In this document: piece by piece, positions 26,101-34,164 of the stretch
How positions within the stretch are numbered: the stretch's first letter is position 1
Layout: each line of letters starts with the position of its first letter
From: Nanosynbacter sp963524495
GTDB lineage: Bacteria > Patescibacteriota > Saccharimonadia > Saccharimonadales > Saccharimonadaceae
NCBI GenBank assembly: GCA_046846435.1
Contig: CP128407.1
Coordinates: forward strand, 792,141-856,140
Direction of reading: 5' to 3'
Length of the DNA: 64,000 bases
Notes under the pieces: generated by a model
Told to the model about the DNA's origin: nothing
Database searches by the model: none
The model's input: the letters and a program-made list of their open reading frames with translations, nothing else
Made by a program: the position numbers and the translations under genes

Positions 26101-26373
26101 TTAAACGGCCATCGCCTGCACCTCTGGCCAAATACGCTGCACCAGCTGTTTGCCGCACGTGGTTAGACCCACCCAAGCATCGCCATAGGCTTGGTCGATT
26201 GCCATCAATCCTTTACGCCGCAAATCCGCCAGCACGTTCATCGCCGTTCGGCGCGGCATGCCCATTTGTGCTGCCAGCATGGCCGCATCGTCACTGCCGT
26301 CTTCGTAGACTTGCTGCAACACCAGCGCCTCGTTGGTGGTTAAGTTAATTTCGTTTGCTTGCACTTTGTTCAT
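26101..26373 (-). CDS. small winged-helix (MarR-like) regulator
   Basis: 90-residue DNA-binding protein. The start at 26373 (MNKVQANE) is chosen because AAGGATGATC immediately precedes it; the frame reaches 26412 without a ribosome site. A helix-turn-helix is visible as AAMLAAQMGMPRRTAMNVLADLRRKGL, followed by a wing with TTCGKQLV. It is too short for a ligand domain. It lies downstream of the Gly-rich membrane protein on the same strand but beyond a terminator, with TATACT upstream, so it is probably its own unit. Target unknown. Confidence 0.7.
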   Translation of the reverse strand: MNKVQANEINLTTNEALVLQQVYEDGSDDAAMLAAQMGMPRRTAMNVLADLRRKGLMAIDQAYGDAWVGLTTCGKQLVQRIWPEVQAMAV

Positions 26374-26485
26374 GATCATCCTTTCTGTTAGTGATGAGTA
26401 TATGATAGCCAAACAATCTGTAATTTCGCTGTAAGATTTTTTGGGATGAGTACTGGTTATTTGGCGCGAGGAAAATTACCGCACG

Positions 26486-26520
26486 AAAAAGCAGCGCCCG
26501 AGGAGGCAGACGCTGCTTTT
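26486..26520 (-). terminator. intrinsic terminator after the Gly-rich protein gene
   Basis: Perfect 10-bp stem AAAAGCAGCG / CGCTGCTTTT around a 14-base loop, with T-runs in both directions. It ends the glycosyltransferase / Gly-rich protein unit and insulates the HTH gene. Confidence 0.8.
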
Positions 26521-26589
26521 GTGATGATTCGCCGCTGGTCAATTGGACTACGGCGCAGTGTTGGTAGTTGACGGCTGTGCTGAGCCGGT

Positions 26590-26985
26590 CTATGACGACG
26601 GCGCAGTTTGGCTATTTTGCGCTGCGCCGTTACTACTCTGCGGCGCTGGCGTTTGTGAATTTTGACCAGTCTGGTTCTGGCTACCACCCGGTGCACCACC
26701 CGCCTGTCCACCTGACCCGCCTAGTTGGCCGTTCTGGCTTCGGCTCATACCCGGCGGGCCACCAGCTTGGCTATTCATGCCACCATTTTGCGAACCGCCG
26801 ACTTGCATACCGACGACAAAGCTGAGCACACAGGCCACTACGCCGCCAACCGCTAGGCCGGTGATTGCCCCGGCACTTAACCCATTCTTGCCAGAATTCG
26901 TGCCATTCGGACGTGGCGCGGGCGGCTGATCATAAACCGCTTCTGGTGTGGTGAGCTGTGCTTGTTTGGTTTGTGAAATTGCCAT
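26590..26985 (-). CDS. single-TM protein with Gly/Gln/Ser-rich tail
   Basis: 131 residues: a short N-terminal cytoplasmic part with a Pro-rich QPPAPRPNG, one TM helix (about 38-62, AGAITGLAVGGVVACVLSFVVGM), then about 70 residues of low-complexity GGSQNGG / GGAPGGSQNQTG sequence, presumably outside the cell. AAGGAG precedes the ATG. It begins 20 bp after the fused glycosyltransferase and shares its unit. The Gly-rich tail recalls the Gly-rich loops within that enzyme, so the two may act together; no family assignment is possible. Confidence 0.75.
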   Translation of the reverse strand: MAISQTKQAQLTTPEAVYDQPPAPRPNGTNSGKNGLSAGAITGLAVGGVVACVLSFVVGMQVGGSQNGGMNSQAGGPPGMSRSQNGQLGGSGGQAGGAPGGSQNQTGQNSQTPAPQSSNGAAQNSQTAPSS

Positions 26986-27004
26986 AATTTCTCCTTTCGT
27001 TACG

Positions 27005-29728
27005 TTACTCTCTCGATAATTCGTACAGTGTTACATCGTTACCTCCATAATTAACGACGGTGCCAGTCTGTTTGACCCACGCCGTGATTTCATTGTTACC
27101 GCCGCCTGGCCCGCCGCCACCACGGCCATGTGAGCTGATGGCGTAATATTTAACTTTGCCGGCCTTCACTAGTTGCTTAAATTGCTCCAGCGTCAAAGGC
27201 GTATCGCTACCGTTAAATCCACCGACCGCCATCACCGGCTGGCCACTGGTCAGCTGAATCGCCGCTGATTCATTGGCGCTGGCTACTGCCACCAGCCAGG
27301 TTGCGCCGTTTTGATGCTCTACGAGATACTGCACCAACTGGCTATTGGCCTGCGAGGCTTCATTATTACTCCCCCGCATCGCTGTGGAATTCGGCCCAGC
27401 TGTCGGAATGCTACCAGTGTGCGCGACGTTGACTGTCGCCAATGTATAAACCGTCGGGGCGAGTGTACATGCAGCTATAGCAGCGATGATTGCCAAGTTT
27501 TGGAGCAACCGCCGCGGCGCATAGAGATTGACCAGCAGCCCAATCATCCCCGCAAAACCCAGCAAGCCAACCGTCCACATCAGCCACGTCATCGTGCCGG
27601 CGTAACCGAGGATAATCACCGCTATCACCGCCGTCACGCCGACCAGCACTGGCAGTAGCCACGCATATGGTTTACGTCTGGTATACGCACCCCATAGGAA
27701 CGGCAGACTGATGCCAACGAGGGCCGCCACCGCCGGCGCCATGACCACCACGTAGTACGGGTGAATCACGCCGCTGGTCATACTGAAAATCATGACGTGA
27801 ATCAGTAGCCACAGCATCCAGAAAATCACCGCTGCCCGCCCGCGATTCGTCCGTGGCGTTTTTCGCAAAATCCATAACATCAATCCACCACCCGCCAGCG
27901 CTAAGACCAGCAACCAAGCAATATTCGGTCCAAAATCATTGTTAAAGATCCTGAAAATTCCCGTTTGCCCACCAAAACCAGTACCACCCGGCCCATGTCC
28001 GCCACCAGGACCACCGCCCATACCACCCGGCATCATACCGGCTCCATCTGCCATAGTCTGCGTGGTGCTAACAGCAGTTTGAAGTGTTGTAGTACCGCCC
28101 ATTCCACCACTTGGTGGCGTACTACCACCCAGGCCACCACCGCCAGCGCGTCCGCCGAGCAGTCGACCAAAACCGTTATAGCCAAAAATCAAACTCCAGA
28201 TATTGTTATCGTTAGTACTGCCTACCCACGGCCGGCTACCAGCTGGCGTCAGCCAGACCAGCACACTCCACCACAGCGTTGACATCGTCATGATCACGCC
28301 CGCAAACATCACGTGTAAAAATCGCGTTACAATCGGCGGCTTGGCAAACACCAGATAGACCATCGCCATCGCTGGTAGCACCATCAGCCCTTGGAGCATT
28401 TTGGTGTTAAATGCTAGCCCCGTGAATAGCCCCGCCAAACCCAGCCACAGCAGTGGCCGTTTACCTTCCAGCGAGCGTAAAAACGCATAGCCACTAACCG
28501 TCAACATCAGTGTCAAAATAGCATCAGGATTATTAAAGCCAAACATCAGTGCCGCCACCGGTGTCAGCATCAGTGTCGCTCCAGCGATCACAGCACTAGT
28601 AAAACCAAACTGCCGTTTCACCGCCCCGTACACCAGCCACACCGAACCAACTCCCGCCAGCACGCTTGGCAGTAACATCGAGAAACTCGAAAAGCCAAAC
28701 AACCGAGCGCTTAACCCCATCAGCATCGTCGCTAGTGGTGGCTTATCGACCGACACGTAATTGGCCGCATCCAAACTGCCAAACAGCCACGCCGTCCAAT
28801 CCTGGCTGGCCGCTTGCACCGCCGCCGCATAGTAGCTATTGGCCATGCCGTTATGCAGCGCGCCAAACAAATACAACGCACCCGTCAGAACCAACAACAC
28901 TGGTAGCGTCCGCTTTTCAAACCACGACCGCTTGTCCAGTTCCTTATTGACGCGGTACAGTCCTTTCAGATCATCGACAGCCGTTTTCACAATTTTCACG
29001 CGGCTATCCGTATCCTCAATCCAAGTCACTGGCTGTTCATAAATCGGCACGCCAGCTCGCTCAGTCTTGATCAACAGCTCAGTGTCAAAAAACCACTCAT
29101 TGTCTTTGATTTTCGGCAAGAATTTTGCAGCGACATCCCGGCGGATCGCCTTGAAACCACACTGCGCGTCGCTAAATTTGGTACGCGACGTCCATTTGAT
29201 AATGTTGTTATAGCAACGCGAGATAAACTCCCGCTTCAGCCCGCGCGTCGTTTTGGCACCTTTGGCCAGCCGCGAACCGATCGCCACGCCAGCTTCGCCC
29301 GCCAATAACGGCTGAATCATCGGCAGAAAATCACCCAGACTAGTCGACAGATCGACATCCATATAGGTCAAAATGTCCGCCGGGCTATTCTGCCAGACCC
29401 GTTTGAGCGCTCGTCCGCGACCGCGCTCCGCCAGGATCACCACCCGCACTGACTGGTGCTTTTCCGCTAAGTTCTCGGCAATTTCCAGCGTCTTGTCCTG
29501 ACTACCGTTGTCCGCGATGGTGATTTGGTAACGATACGGCAAATGTTTTGCCATATACTCATCAAGTGTCGTGATGCTTTTTTGAAGGATCTTCTCCTCA
29601 TTGAGCACCGGGACGACAATGTCAATGAATGGACGGGTAATCGCCCGAAACGCCGGCTGGCTCTCGGTAGTGGCGAGGTGTCGCGGCCGAGCCAGTGGTT
29701 GGGGTATAGTTGCTGCTTTCATATTCAT
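27005..29728 (-). CDS. fused GT2 - GT39 (YkcC-YkcB-like) membrane glycosyltransferase
   Basis: A single 907-residue chain joining two enzymes. Residues 30-260 form a DPM1-like GT2 domain (VVPVLNEEKIL, DNGSQDKT, metal motif YMDVDLSTS) that would charge a polyprenyl phosphate with sugar. From about 275 a GT39/ArnT-like polytopic part begins, with the characteristic SVDKPPLATMLMG loop. A Gly-rich loop (GGMGGGPGGGHGPGG) interrupts it, and the C-terminal YkcA/B-like extracellular domain contains MAVGGFNGSDTPLTLEQF. In Bacillus the two parts are separate genes (ykcC, ykcB). The expected job is synthesis of a lipid-linked sugar and its transfer to an envelope acceptor. Confidence 0.9.
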   Translation of the reverse strand: MNMKAATIPQPLARPRHLATTESQPAFRAITRPFIDIVVPVLNEEKILQKSITTLDEYMAKHLPYRYQITIADNGSQDKTLEIAENLAEKHQSVRVVILAERGRGRALKRVWQNSPADILTYMDVDLSTSLGDFLPMIQPLLAGEAGVAIGSRLAKGAKTTRGLKREFISRCYNNIIKWTSRTKFSDAQCGFKAIRRDVAAKFLPKIKDNEWFFDTELLIKTERAGVPIYEQPVTWIEDTDSRVKIVKTAVDDLKGLYRVNKELDKRSWFEKRTLPVLLVLTGALYLFGALHNGMANSYYAAAVQAASQDWTAWLFGSLDAANYVSVDKPPLATMLMGLSARLFGFSSFSMLLPSVLAGVGSVWLVYGAVKRQFGFTSAVIAGATLMLTPVAALMFGFNNPDAILTLMLTVSGYAFLRSLEGKRPLLWLGLAGLFTGLAFNTKMLQGLMVLPAMAMVYLVFAKPPIVTRFLHVMFAGVIMTMSTLWWSVLVWLTPAGSRPWVGSTNDNNIWSLIFGYNGFGRLLGGRAGGGGLGGSTPPSGGMGGTTTLQTAVSTTQTMADGAGMMPGGMGGGPGGGHGPGGTGFGGQTGIFRIFNNDFGPNIAWLLVLALAGGGLMLWILRKTPRTNRGRAAVIFWMLWLLIHVMIFSMTSGVIHPYYVVVMAPAVAALVGISLPFLWGAYTRRKPYAWLLPVLVGVTAVIAVIILGYAGTMTWLMWTVGLLGFAGMIGLLVNLYAPRRLLQNLAIIAAIAACTLAPTVYTLATVNVAHTGSIPTAGPNSTAMRGSNNEASQANSQLVQYLVEHQNGATWLVAVASANESAAIQLTSGQPVMAVGGFNGSDTPLTLEQFKQLVKAGKVKYYAISSHGRGGGGPGGGNNEITAWVKQTGTVVNYGGNDVTLYELSRE

Positions 29729-29735
29729 GCAAGCA

Positions 29736-29741
29736 ACTATA
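29736..29741 (-). promoter_or_regulatory. -10 box of the GT2-GT39 gene (leaderless type)
   Basis: TATAGT on the minus strand, seven bases before the ATG at 29728. Confidence 0.6.
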
Positions 29742-29858
29742 GCTAGATGTTCTGTAAAAGTGCTTAAAGCAATTCAAACACAAGCTCTAAAGTTGTACTG
29801 TGGATAACTGACGAGCCTATCCATATTACAGAGTACAGGTTGTGGAAATCAATACGCA

Positions 29859-29874
29859 TTGTACTATGATACAA
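29859..29874. promoter_or_regulatory. operator-like palindrome, copy 1
   Basis: TTGTACTATGATACAA: TTGTA / TACAA arms around six bases. A near copy lies 33 bp further on, over the promoter of the AAA/DUF4143 gene. Confidence 0.5.
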
Positions 29875-29891
29875 CGATTTTTTATTTTACG

Positions 29892-29907
29892 TTGCACTAT
29901 GGTACAA
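29892..29907. promoter_or_regulatory. operator-like palindrome, copy 2
   Basis: TTGCACTATGGTACAA differs from copy 1 at two positions and includes most of the -10 box, so a bound protein would block transcription. Confidence 0.5.
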
Positions 29908-29908
29908 T
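29903..29908 (+). promoter_or_regulatory. -10 box of the AAA/DUF4143 gene (leaderless type)
   Basis: TACAAT, six bases before the ATG at 29915. Confidence 0.55.
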
Positions 29909-29914
29909 GTTAAT

Positions 29915-31378
29915 ATGAATACTGACTTAAAGGATAGAATTTTAGAAATAATCACTTCCGCCCCAGCGGATAGAAGCAACTGGATAGAGGCAAATACGCA
30001 AAATAGTGGAATCCAGAGACGTGCTTTTATGAAAGCAAAGATGCATCTCGATAATTTCATAAAAACACCATCCAATAACAACTGGCTTATCATGCCAGGA
30101 TTAAGAGGTATAGGAAAAACAACAATCCTTACTCAGCTATACAACCAAACTCCTTCACCCAACAATCGCAAGTTCTTTATCTCGCTAGAGAGAGTGAGTC
30201 TAATCGGCGGCTCTATGGAAGACGTGATTGATGTCATAGAGGAAGTTGCAGGCGAAAAGCTAGATTCAATAGATGAACCTATTTATATATACTTAGATGA
30301 GGTACAGTATCTGGATAATTGGTCGCTGTCACTAAAAACTGTATTCGACAGAACTAGGAAGATTTTCATTGCATGTACAGGTTCATCCGCGATTGCATTA
30401 CAGACCAATCCCGATATCGCCAGACGATCTTTAAAAATACCCATTCACCCACTTTGCTTTACGGAATACGTAATGATTAGACAGAGCACTGAGGGACTCA
30501 GAAATATTACATTCCCAGACACTGGACTAGCCAAGGAATTAAAGAAAATTCTATTTGATTCGGCTAATGAGCAAGAAGTTTACATAGGTATTCAAAACCT
30601 ACGCTTACGCATTTCAAACTATTGGAGAAGACTTGACGACAGACAATCGTATGTCAATGATTATGTAAAGTTTGGGACTCTACCCTTTACTTTACATGAC
30701 ACCGCAGAAACTATTCGTTGGCAAAAAATAAATGCCCTATTGACTGAGTCTCTTGCTCGCGATGTCGACTCTACAGAAAAATTTGACTCAGCAACAAGAA
30801 GCATGTTTCCTAGACTACTGTTTCTTTTAGCCAGCTCCGATGTTATCAGTCATGCAAATATAGCATCAACGTTGAATATAAACGTTCGCACATTAATTAG
30901 TATGCTTGATACGCTAGTCAAGACAGAAATAATACATCCTATATTGCCACGGGGTTCTGCATACAAGCAGGTAAGTCAGCCTATAAAATATCTGTTCACT
31001 TCACCAGCCATTCGTACAGCAATCTGCACTAGTGGAGGTATTTTAGGAGAAGAGCGTGCCTCACATCTAAGGGGTAGGCTCCTCGAGGATGTAGTGGGTA
31101 TGTACTTGAAAAGAATATTCAACCCGTCAGAAACGCCAGCTATAGTTGAGTATGACTATGGTTCGGGTGGTGCAGATTTTATAGTTTCTAGAACAGGTCA
31201 AAAAGGTAACTCAATTGCAATTGAGGTAGGTGTAAAAAAACGCACAGCACAACAAACGCACACTACACTAAAGCGCATAGATGCGAAGTATGGTCTTATT
31301 ATTAGTGGCGCAAATCTATCCATTGATAGCTCAAAGAAGTCTGTGTTCGTACCCTTTGAACCCTTCTTGTTGACTTAG
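29915..31378 (+). CDS. AAA_14 / DUF4143 family ATPase
   Basis: 487-residue ATPase of the widespread AAA_14-DUF4143 type. Walker A is MPGLRGIGKTT near residue 59, Walker B IYIYLDEVQYLDNW near 126, and a sensor-like CTGSSAIAL follows. A winged-helix region (HANIASTLNINVRTLISMLDTL) precedes the DUF4143 C-terminal part, which has nuclease-like elements: EYDYGSGGADFIV and AIEVGVKK could form a PD-(D/E)xK core. The function of the family is not established. The gene stands alone between convergent units, is A+T rich, and has paired palindromes in its promoter. Confidence 0.85.
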   Translation: MNTDLKDRILEIITSAPADRSNWIEANTQNSGIQRRAFMKAKMHLDNFIKTPSNNNWLIMPGLRGIGKTTILTQLYNQTPSPNNRKFFISLERVSLIGGSMEDVIDVIEEVAGEKLDSIDEPIYIYLDEVQYLDNWSLSLKTVFDRTRKIFIACTGSSAIALQTNPDIARRSLKIPIHPLCFTEYVMIRQSTEGLRNITFPDTGLAKELKKILFDSANEQEVYIGIQNLRLRISNYWRRLDDRQSYVNDYVKFGTLPFTLHDTAETIRWQKINALLTESLARDVDSTEKFDSATRSMFPRLLFLLASSDVISHANIASTLNINVRTLISMLDTLVKTEIIHPILPRGSAYKQVSQPIKYLFTSPAIRTAICTSGGILGEERASHLRGRLLEDVVGMYLKRIFNPSETPAIVEYDYGSGGADFIVSRTGQKGNSIAIEVGVKKRTAQQTHTTLKRIDAKYGLIISGANLSIDSSKKSVFVPFEPFLLT

Positions 31379-31434
31379 TAAGAATTGTTTGACTCTAGCC
31401 CTCCTCATGGTGTCTAAGAGACTGGTTTACTTAC

Positions 31435-32112
31435 TTACCTCACATCAACCCGAAAAATCGTAAAGTCAGTCTTATCGTCATAGGTGTCGACTTTTTCAAT
31501 CTGTTTCATTTTGGCAATTACGCGGTAGGTAATTGGTAAGCACACGACTTCCACCCCGGTCTTAAACAACCAGCCGATCAGAATATAAACCAGCATACCT
31601 GTACCCTGAAGAATACCGCCGAAAGCCACCAGGGCAAATACCACAGTGTCGAAAAATTCGCCGACAAACGTCGAGCCGATCAGCCGCAGCCACAGCTTCT
31701 CACCCTTCGTTTTAACTTTCAACTTCGCCAATACAAACGAGTTCAGGAACGAGCCGGTCAAAAACGCTGCCAAGCTGGCTGCAACAATCCTCGGGAAAAA
31801 TCCCAGGACCGCTTCGTACGACGCCTGAGCGGTATATTCTGGGGCTGGCGGCATATAGCGCACAATTGTAAACGCCGCCACCGCCAACAGCATAATACCA
31901 AATGCCGTCCAAATCGCCCGCCGCGCGTATTTATAGCCGTAAATCTCCGTCAGAATATCGCCCAAAATATAAGCAAGCGGAAACAGCACCGCGCCGCCAT
32001 CGGTAGTGATCGGACCGAAAGCGATCAGCTTAGTGCCTGCCAAATTAGAAATCAGCAGCACCGCCGCGAACACCGCCAGAATAATATCGTAATATTTGAA
32101 AGATTTTTGCAT
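31435..32112 (-). CDS. yhhQ: queuosine precursor transporter (YhhQ/VUT family)
   Basis: Polytopic membrane protein (225 aa, about six TM helices) of the VUT_1/YhhQ family, which imports preQ0/preQ1-type precursors of queuosine. Family marks: ISNLAGTKLI near the start, FPLAYILGDILTEIYGYKYARR, and the later GEFFDTVVF with IGWLFKTGVEVVCLPIT. Reduced bacteria often salvage queuine precursors rather than make them. It lies directly downstream of tRNA-Asn(GTT), one of the four tRNAs modified with queuosine, on the same strand but after a terminator hairpin. Confidence 0.92.
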   Translation of the reverse strand: MQKSFKYYDIILAVFAAVLLISNLAGTKLIAFGPITTDGGAVLFPLAYILGDILTEIYGYKYARRAIWTAFGIMLLAVAAFTIVRYMPPAPEYTAQASYEAVLGFFPRIVAASLAAFLTGSFLNSFVLAKLKVKTKGEKLWLRLIGSTFVGEFFDTVVFALVAFGGILQGTGMLVYILIGWLFKTGVEVVCLPITYRVIAKMKQIEKVDTYDDKTDFTIFRVDVR

Positions 32113-32135
32113 AATTATATAATTTACAAGCTATA

Positions 32136-32158
32136 TAAAACTGCCCGCACGGGACAGT
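32136..32158 (-). terminator. terminator between tRNA-Asn and yhhQ
   Basis: Minus strand ACTG-T-CCCG / CGGGCAGT hairpin (one bulged T) followed by TTTT. It ends the tRNA transcript or attenuates read-through into yhhQ. Confidence 0.65.
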
Positions 32159-32173
32159 CTTCAGCCAGTTTCT

Positions 32174-32248
32174 TGGCTCCGGGGGCGGGGTTCGAACCCG
32201 CGGCCTATTGGTTAACAGCCAACCGCTCTACCGCTGAGCTACCCCGGA
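32174..32248 (-). tRNA. tRNA-Asn (anticodon GTT), CCA encoded
   Basis: Cloverleaf read on the minus strand: acceptor TCCGGGG pairs with CCCCGGA, D-arm AGCTCAGCGGTAGAGC, anticodon loop CTGTTAA with GTT, T-arm GCGGG-TTCGAAC-CCCGC, discriminator G, then an encoded CCA. GTT is a queuosine-type anticodon. Confidence 0.95.
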
Positions 32249-32289
32249 ATATGTGTCGTATTATAGCGAGTTTTACGGCGATTGTAAAG

Positions 32290-32622
32290 TTACCGGCGGA
32301 CGATTTCCAGGGCTTTTTTCAAGATTTCTGCCTCCAGGCGCGATTTCTCATTATCTACCGCTTCCCGCTGCTTAATCTCCTTCACTAAATTTTGCCACCA
32401 CGCCTCTTTTTCCGCCTGGCATAGCGCCAATGACCGCACCTCGCCGTCGCGCTTGTCTAACATCCCGGCCGCCACCAAATTATCAACATGCTTCGCCACC
32501 GTTGAGACCGACTTATACCCCAGCGCCCGCATAATTTCCCGCAGCGTCGGGCTATAGCCGTTGCCCTTGATAAATCCATCGATGAAATCCAGCAGTATTT
32601 TTTGCTTTTTTGTTGGCTGCAT
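32290..32622 (-). CDS. LexA-type winged-helix protein without peptidase domain
   Basis: 110-residue regulator. Residues 1-60 match the LexA DNA-binding domain (PTKKQKILLDFIDGFIKGNGYSPTLREI, then SVSTVAKHVDNLVAAGML). The remainder is a charged helix (EKEAWWQNLVKEIKQREAV), with no autocleavage Ala-Gly site and no Ser/Lys peptidase dyad, so it cannot respond to RecA as LexA does. The ATG at 32622 is chosen because TATACT lies six bases before it; an extension to a GTG at 32646 would run through that -10 box. It is divergent from the glycan operon and a candidate regulator of it. Confidence 0.8.
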   Translation of the reverse strand: MQPTKKQKILLDFIDGFIKGNGYSPTLREIMRALGYKSVSTVAKHVDNLVAAGMLDKRDGEVRSLALCQAEKEAWWQNLVKEIKQREAVDNEKSRLEAEILKKALEIVRR

Positions 32623-32625
32623 GCT

Positions 32626-32664
32626 TTTAGTATAACCTGCCCGCACTATTTGCGCTATACTAAA
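32626..32664. promoter_or_regulatory. mutually exclusive divergent promoters
   Basis: TTTAGTATA (32626-32634) and TATACTAAA (32656-32664) form 9-bp inverted arms 21 bp apart. Each holds a -10 box reading outward: the left one for the LexA-type gene, the right one for the glycan polymerase. With 17-bp spacers each -35 would overlap the other's -10, so both cannot fire together. Confidence 0.6.
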
Positions 32665-32667
32665 GAG

Positions 32668-34164
32668 GTGAAGCGAATATCATCGACGATACATGTATGG
32701 CTGCTGGCCGCCGTGCTGTTTGGCGGCGCACTGTCACTACAGCCGAGCATTAGTCTGGCGATGCTCGATTTTCCGTCGTTTCGCATTGGACTATATCAAG
32801 TGGCGGTGATCGGCGTGGTTGGCTGTGGTCTCGGTATAATGGTGCGCCAACGACTGCGACCTCGAGGGCCATCGTGGTGGCTCGGAATTAGCATGCTGGC
32901 TATCACTAGTATTGTTGGGCTGTTAGTATCCTATGTCCGAGCGCGTACCGCATTATACACGGCATCGCTTTTATTGCTGCTGATAACCGCAGTATGCGCT
33001 GCCCTGATGTACCGGTCATTATCGACGAGTGATCGGCGCCGTCTCATGACAATTGGCCTGTGGAGCGGCATTGTGTTCGGTGTGTTAGCGGTGCTGCAGC
33101 TCATCTTTGCTCACGTTGAACCAACAGCATTCGGTACGCTCTGCTCAGGTTGTCACGCCGGCGTGTTTGGCTTTGTCAGAATCAATCTATTTGCCGCTGA
33201 GCCACAATTTTTAGCAAGCAGCTTGCTACCGGCCCTGTTCGTTGGACTGTGCTGGCGAGAAAGGCGGCGACTAGCAGGCTGGAGCGTTTTTGGTAGCAGC
33301 GTGGCGATCAGCCTGACATTCTCGCGCGGTGCGTTTATCGCGATCATCGGTGCGGGCATCGTATATGGTATCGTCCGCTACTGGCAGCGATGCAGAAGCG
33401 AGGCCCGTTCTATTGACACCGTGGAGCCTATTCGTCGTGACGCGTGGCGTCAACTCGGCATCATCACGGCCGGGTTTGTGATTGGATGCACTCTACTGCT
33501 GGTATCAGCGGTGGTTCGCTATCACGACACGCCGCACATTGCCTATAATACCGCGGTGAGTATGCTCGACCAATTGTCGCTCGGCCGCATCAAATTACCA
33601 CAAAAAAATACCATCCCAACACCGGGTGGCGCACCCTCACCACAAGCGCCACCGACCAACGAGACCACGGCACCGAAATCATCACCGTCACCACCCGTCA
33701 CCCAGCCAAACCCGCTCGCACCATCAGCCAATTTCCAGCCATCGGGTTTCGTCGCCGCCTCAGCTAATGACCGACTCAACGCCGCTCAACTGGCGCTCCG
33801 AGCCTGGGCGTCAAGTCCGCGCACCATACTCTTTGGGACTGGCCTTGGCAATCTCGGCAGTTTTATCCAACATCGGCTGCATCAGCCGGTGTCGACCGAT
33901 CATACGGTGTATATTTTCTACGTTTTGCTGCTGAGTAATATCGGCGTTGTCGGTGTGCTGCCACTATTGGTACTGCTCGCCGTTACGCTATGGCGCAGCG
34001 GCCAATGGCTACTAAAGCCGTGGGGGCGATTTGCCTTACTGCTAACGACGGCTATCGCTATCCACTTTTGGTTTTTTGGCAGCTTGATCAACTCGGTACA
34101 TTGCCTTGCATGGATTGGTATTTTCTTGTATAATCACCCCAAAGGTCATGAAGAAGAACTCTGA
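32668..34164 (+). CDS. O-antigen ligase / polymerase family membrane protein
   Basis: 498-residue polytopic protein (about ten TM helices) of the O-antigen ligase (Wzy/WaaL) family. It has the characteristic large external loop, here Pro/Thr-rich (TIPTPGGAPSPQAPPT), and a downstream LFGTGLGNLGSFIQH segment followed by DHTVYIFYVLLLSNIGVVG, typical of the Wzy_C domain. I choose GTG at 32668 (VKRISSTI) because TATACT lies six bases before it; the longer frame starts inside the divergent gene. Expected role: polymerising or ligating lipid-linked glycan at the outer face of the membrane. It heads the glycan operon. Confidence 0.85.
   Translation: MKRISSTIHVWLLAAVLFGGALSLQPSISLAMLDFPSFRIGLYQVAVIGVVGCGLGIMVRQRLRPRGPSWWLGISMLAITSIVGLLVSYVRARTALYTASLLLLLITAVCAALMYRSLSTSDRRRLMTIGLWSGIVFGVLAVLQLIFAHVEPTAFGTLCSGCHAGVFGFVRINLFAAEPQFLASSLLPALFVGLCWRERRRLAGWSVFGSSVAISLTFSRGAFIAIIGAGIVYGIVRYWQRCRSEARSIDTVEPIRRDAWRQLGIITAGFVIGCTLLLVSAVVRYHDTPHIAYNTAVSMLDQLSLGRIKLPQKNTIPTPGGAPSPQAPPTNETTAPKSSPSPPVTQPNPLAPSANFQPSGFVAASANDRLNAAQLALRAWASSPRTILFGTGLGNLGSFIQHRLHQPVSTDHTVYIFYVLLLSNIGVVGVLPLLVLLAVTLWRSGQWLLKPWGRFALLLTTAIAIHFWFFGSLINSVHCLAWIGIFLYNHPKGHEEEL
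34129..34134 (+). promoter_or_regulatory. -10 box before the initiating transferase
   Basis: TATAAT inside the 3' end of the polymerase gene, 13 bases before ATG 34148; an AAAGG site fits in the remaining short leader. Confidence 0.5.

Noticed and set aside
26457..26711. 84-codon frame overlapping the Gly-rich protein gene
   Set aside because: Arg-rich shadow frame that runs through the terminator; no ribosome site.
32113..32135. preQ1 riboswitch before yhhQ
   Set aside because: The leader is too short and lacks the preQ1-I core; only a terminator hairpin is present.
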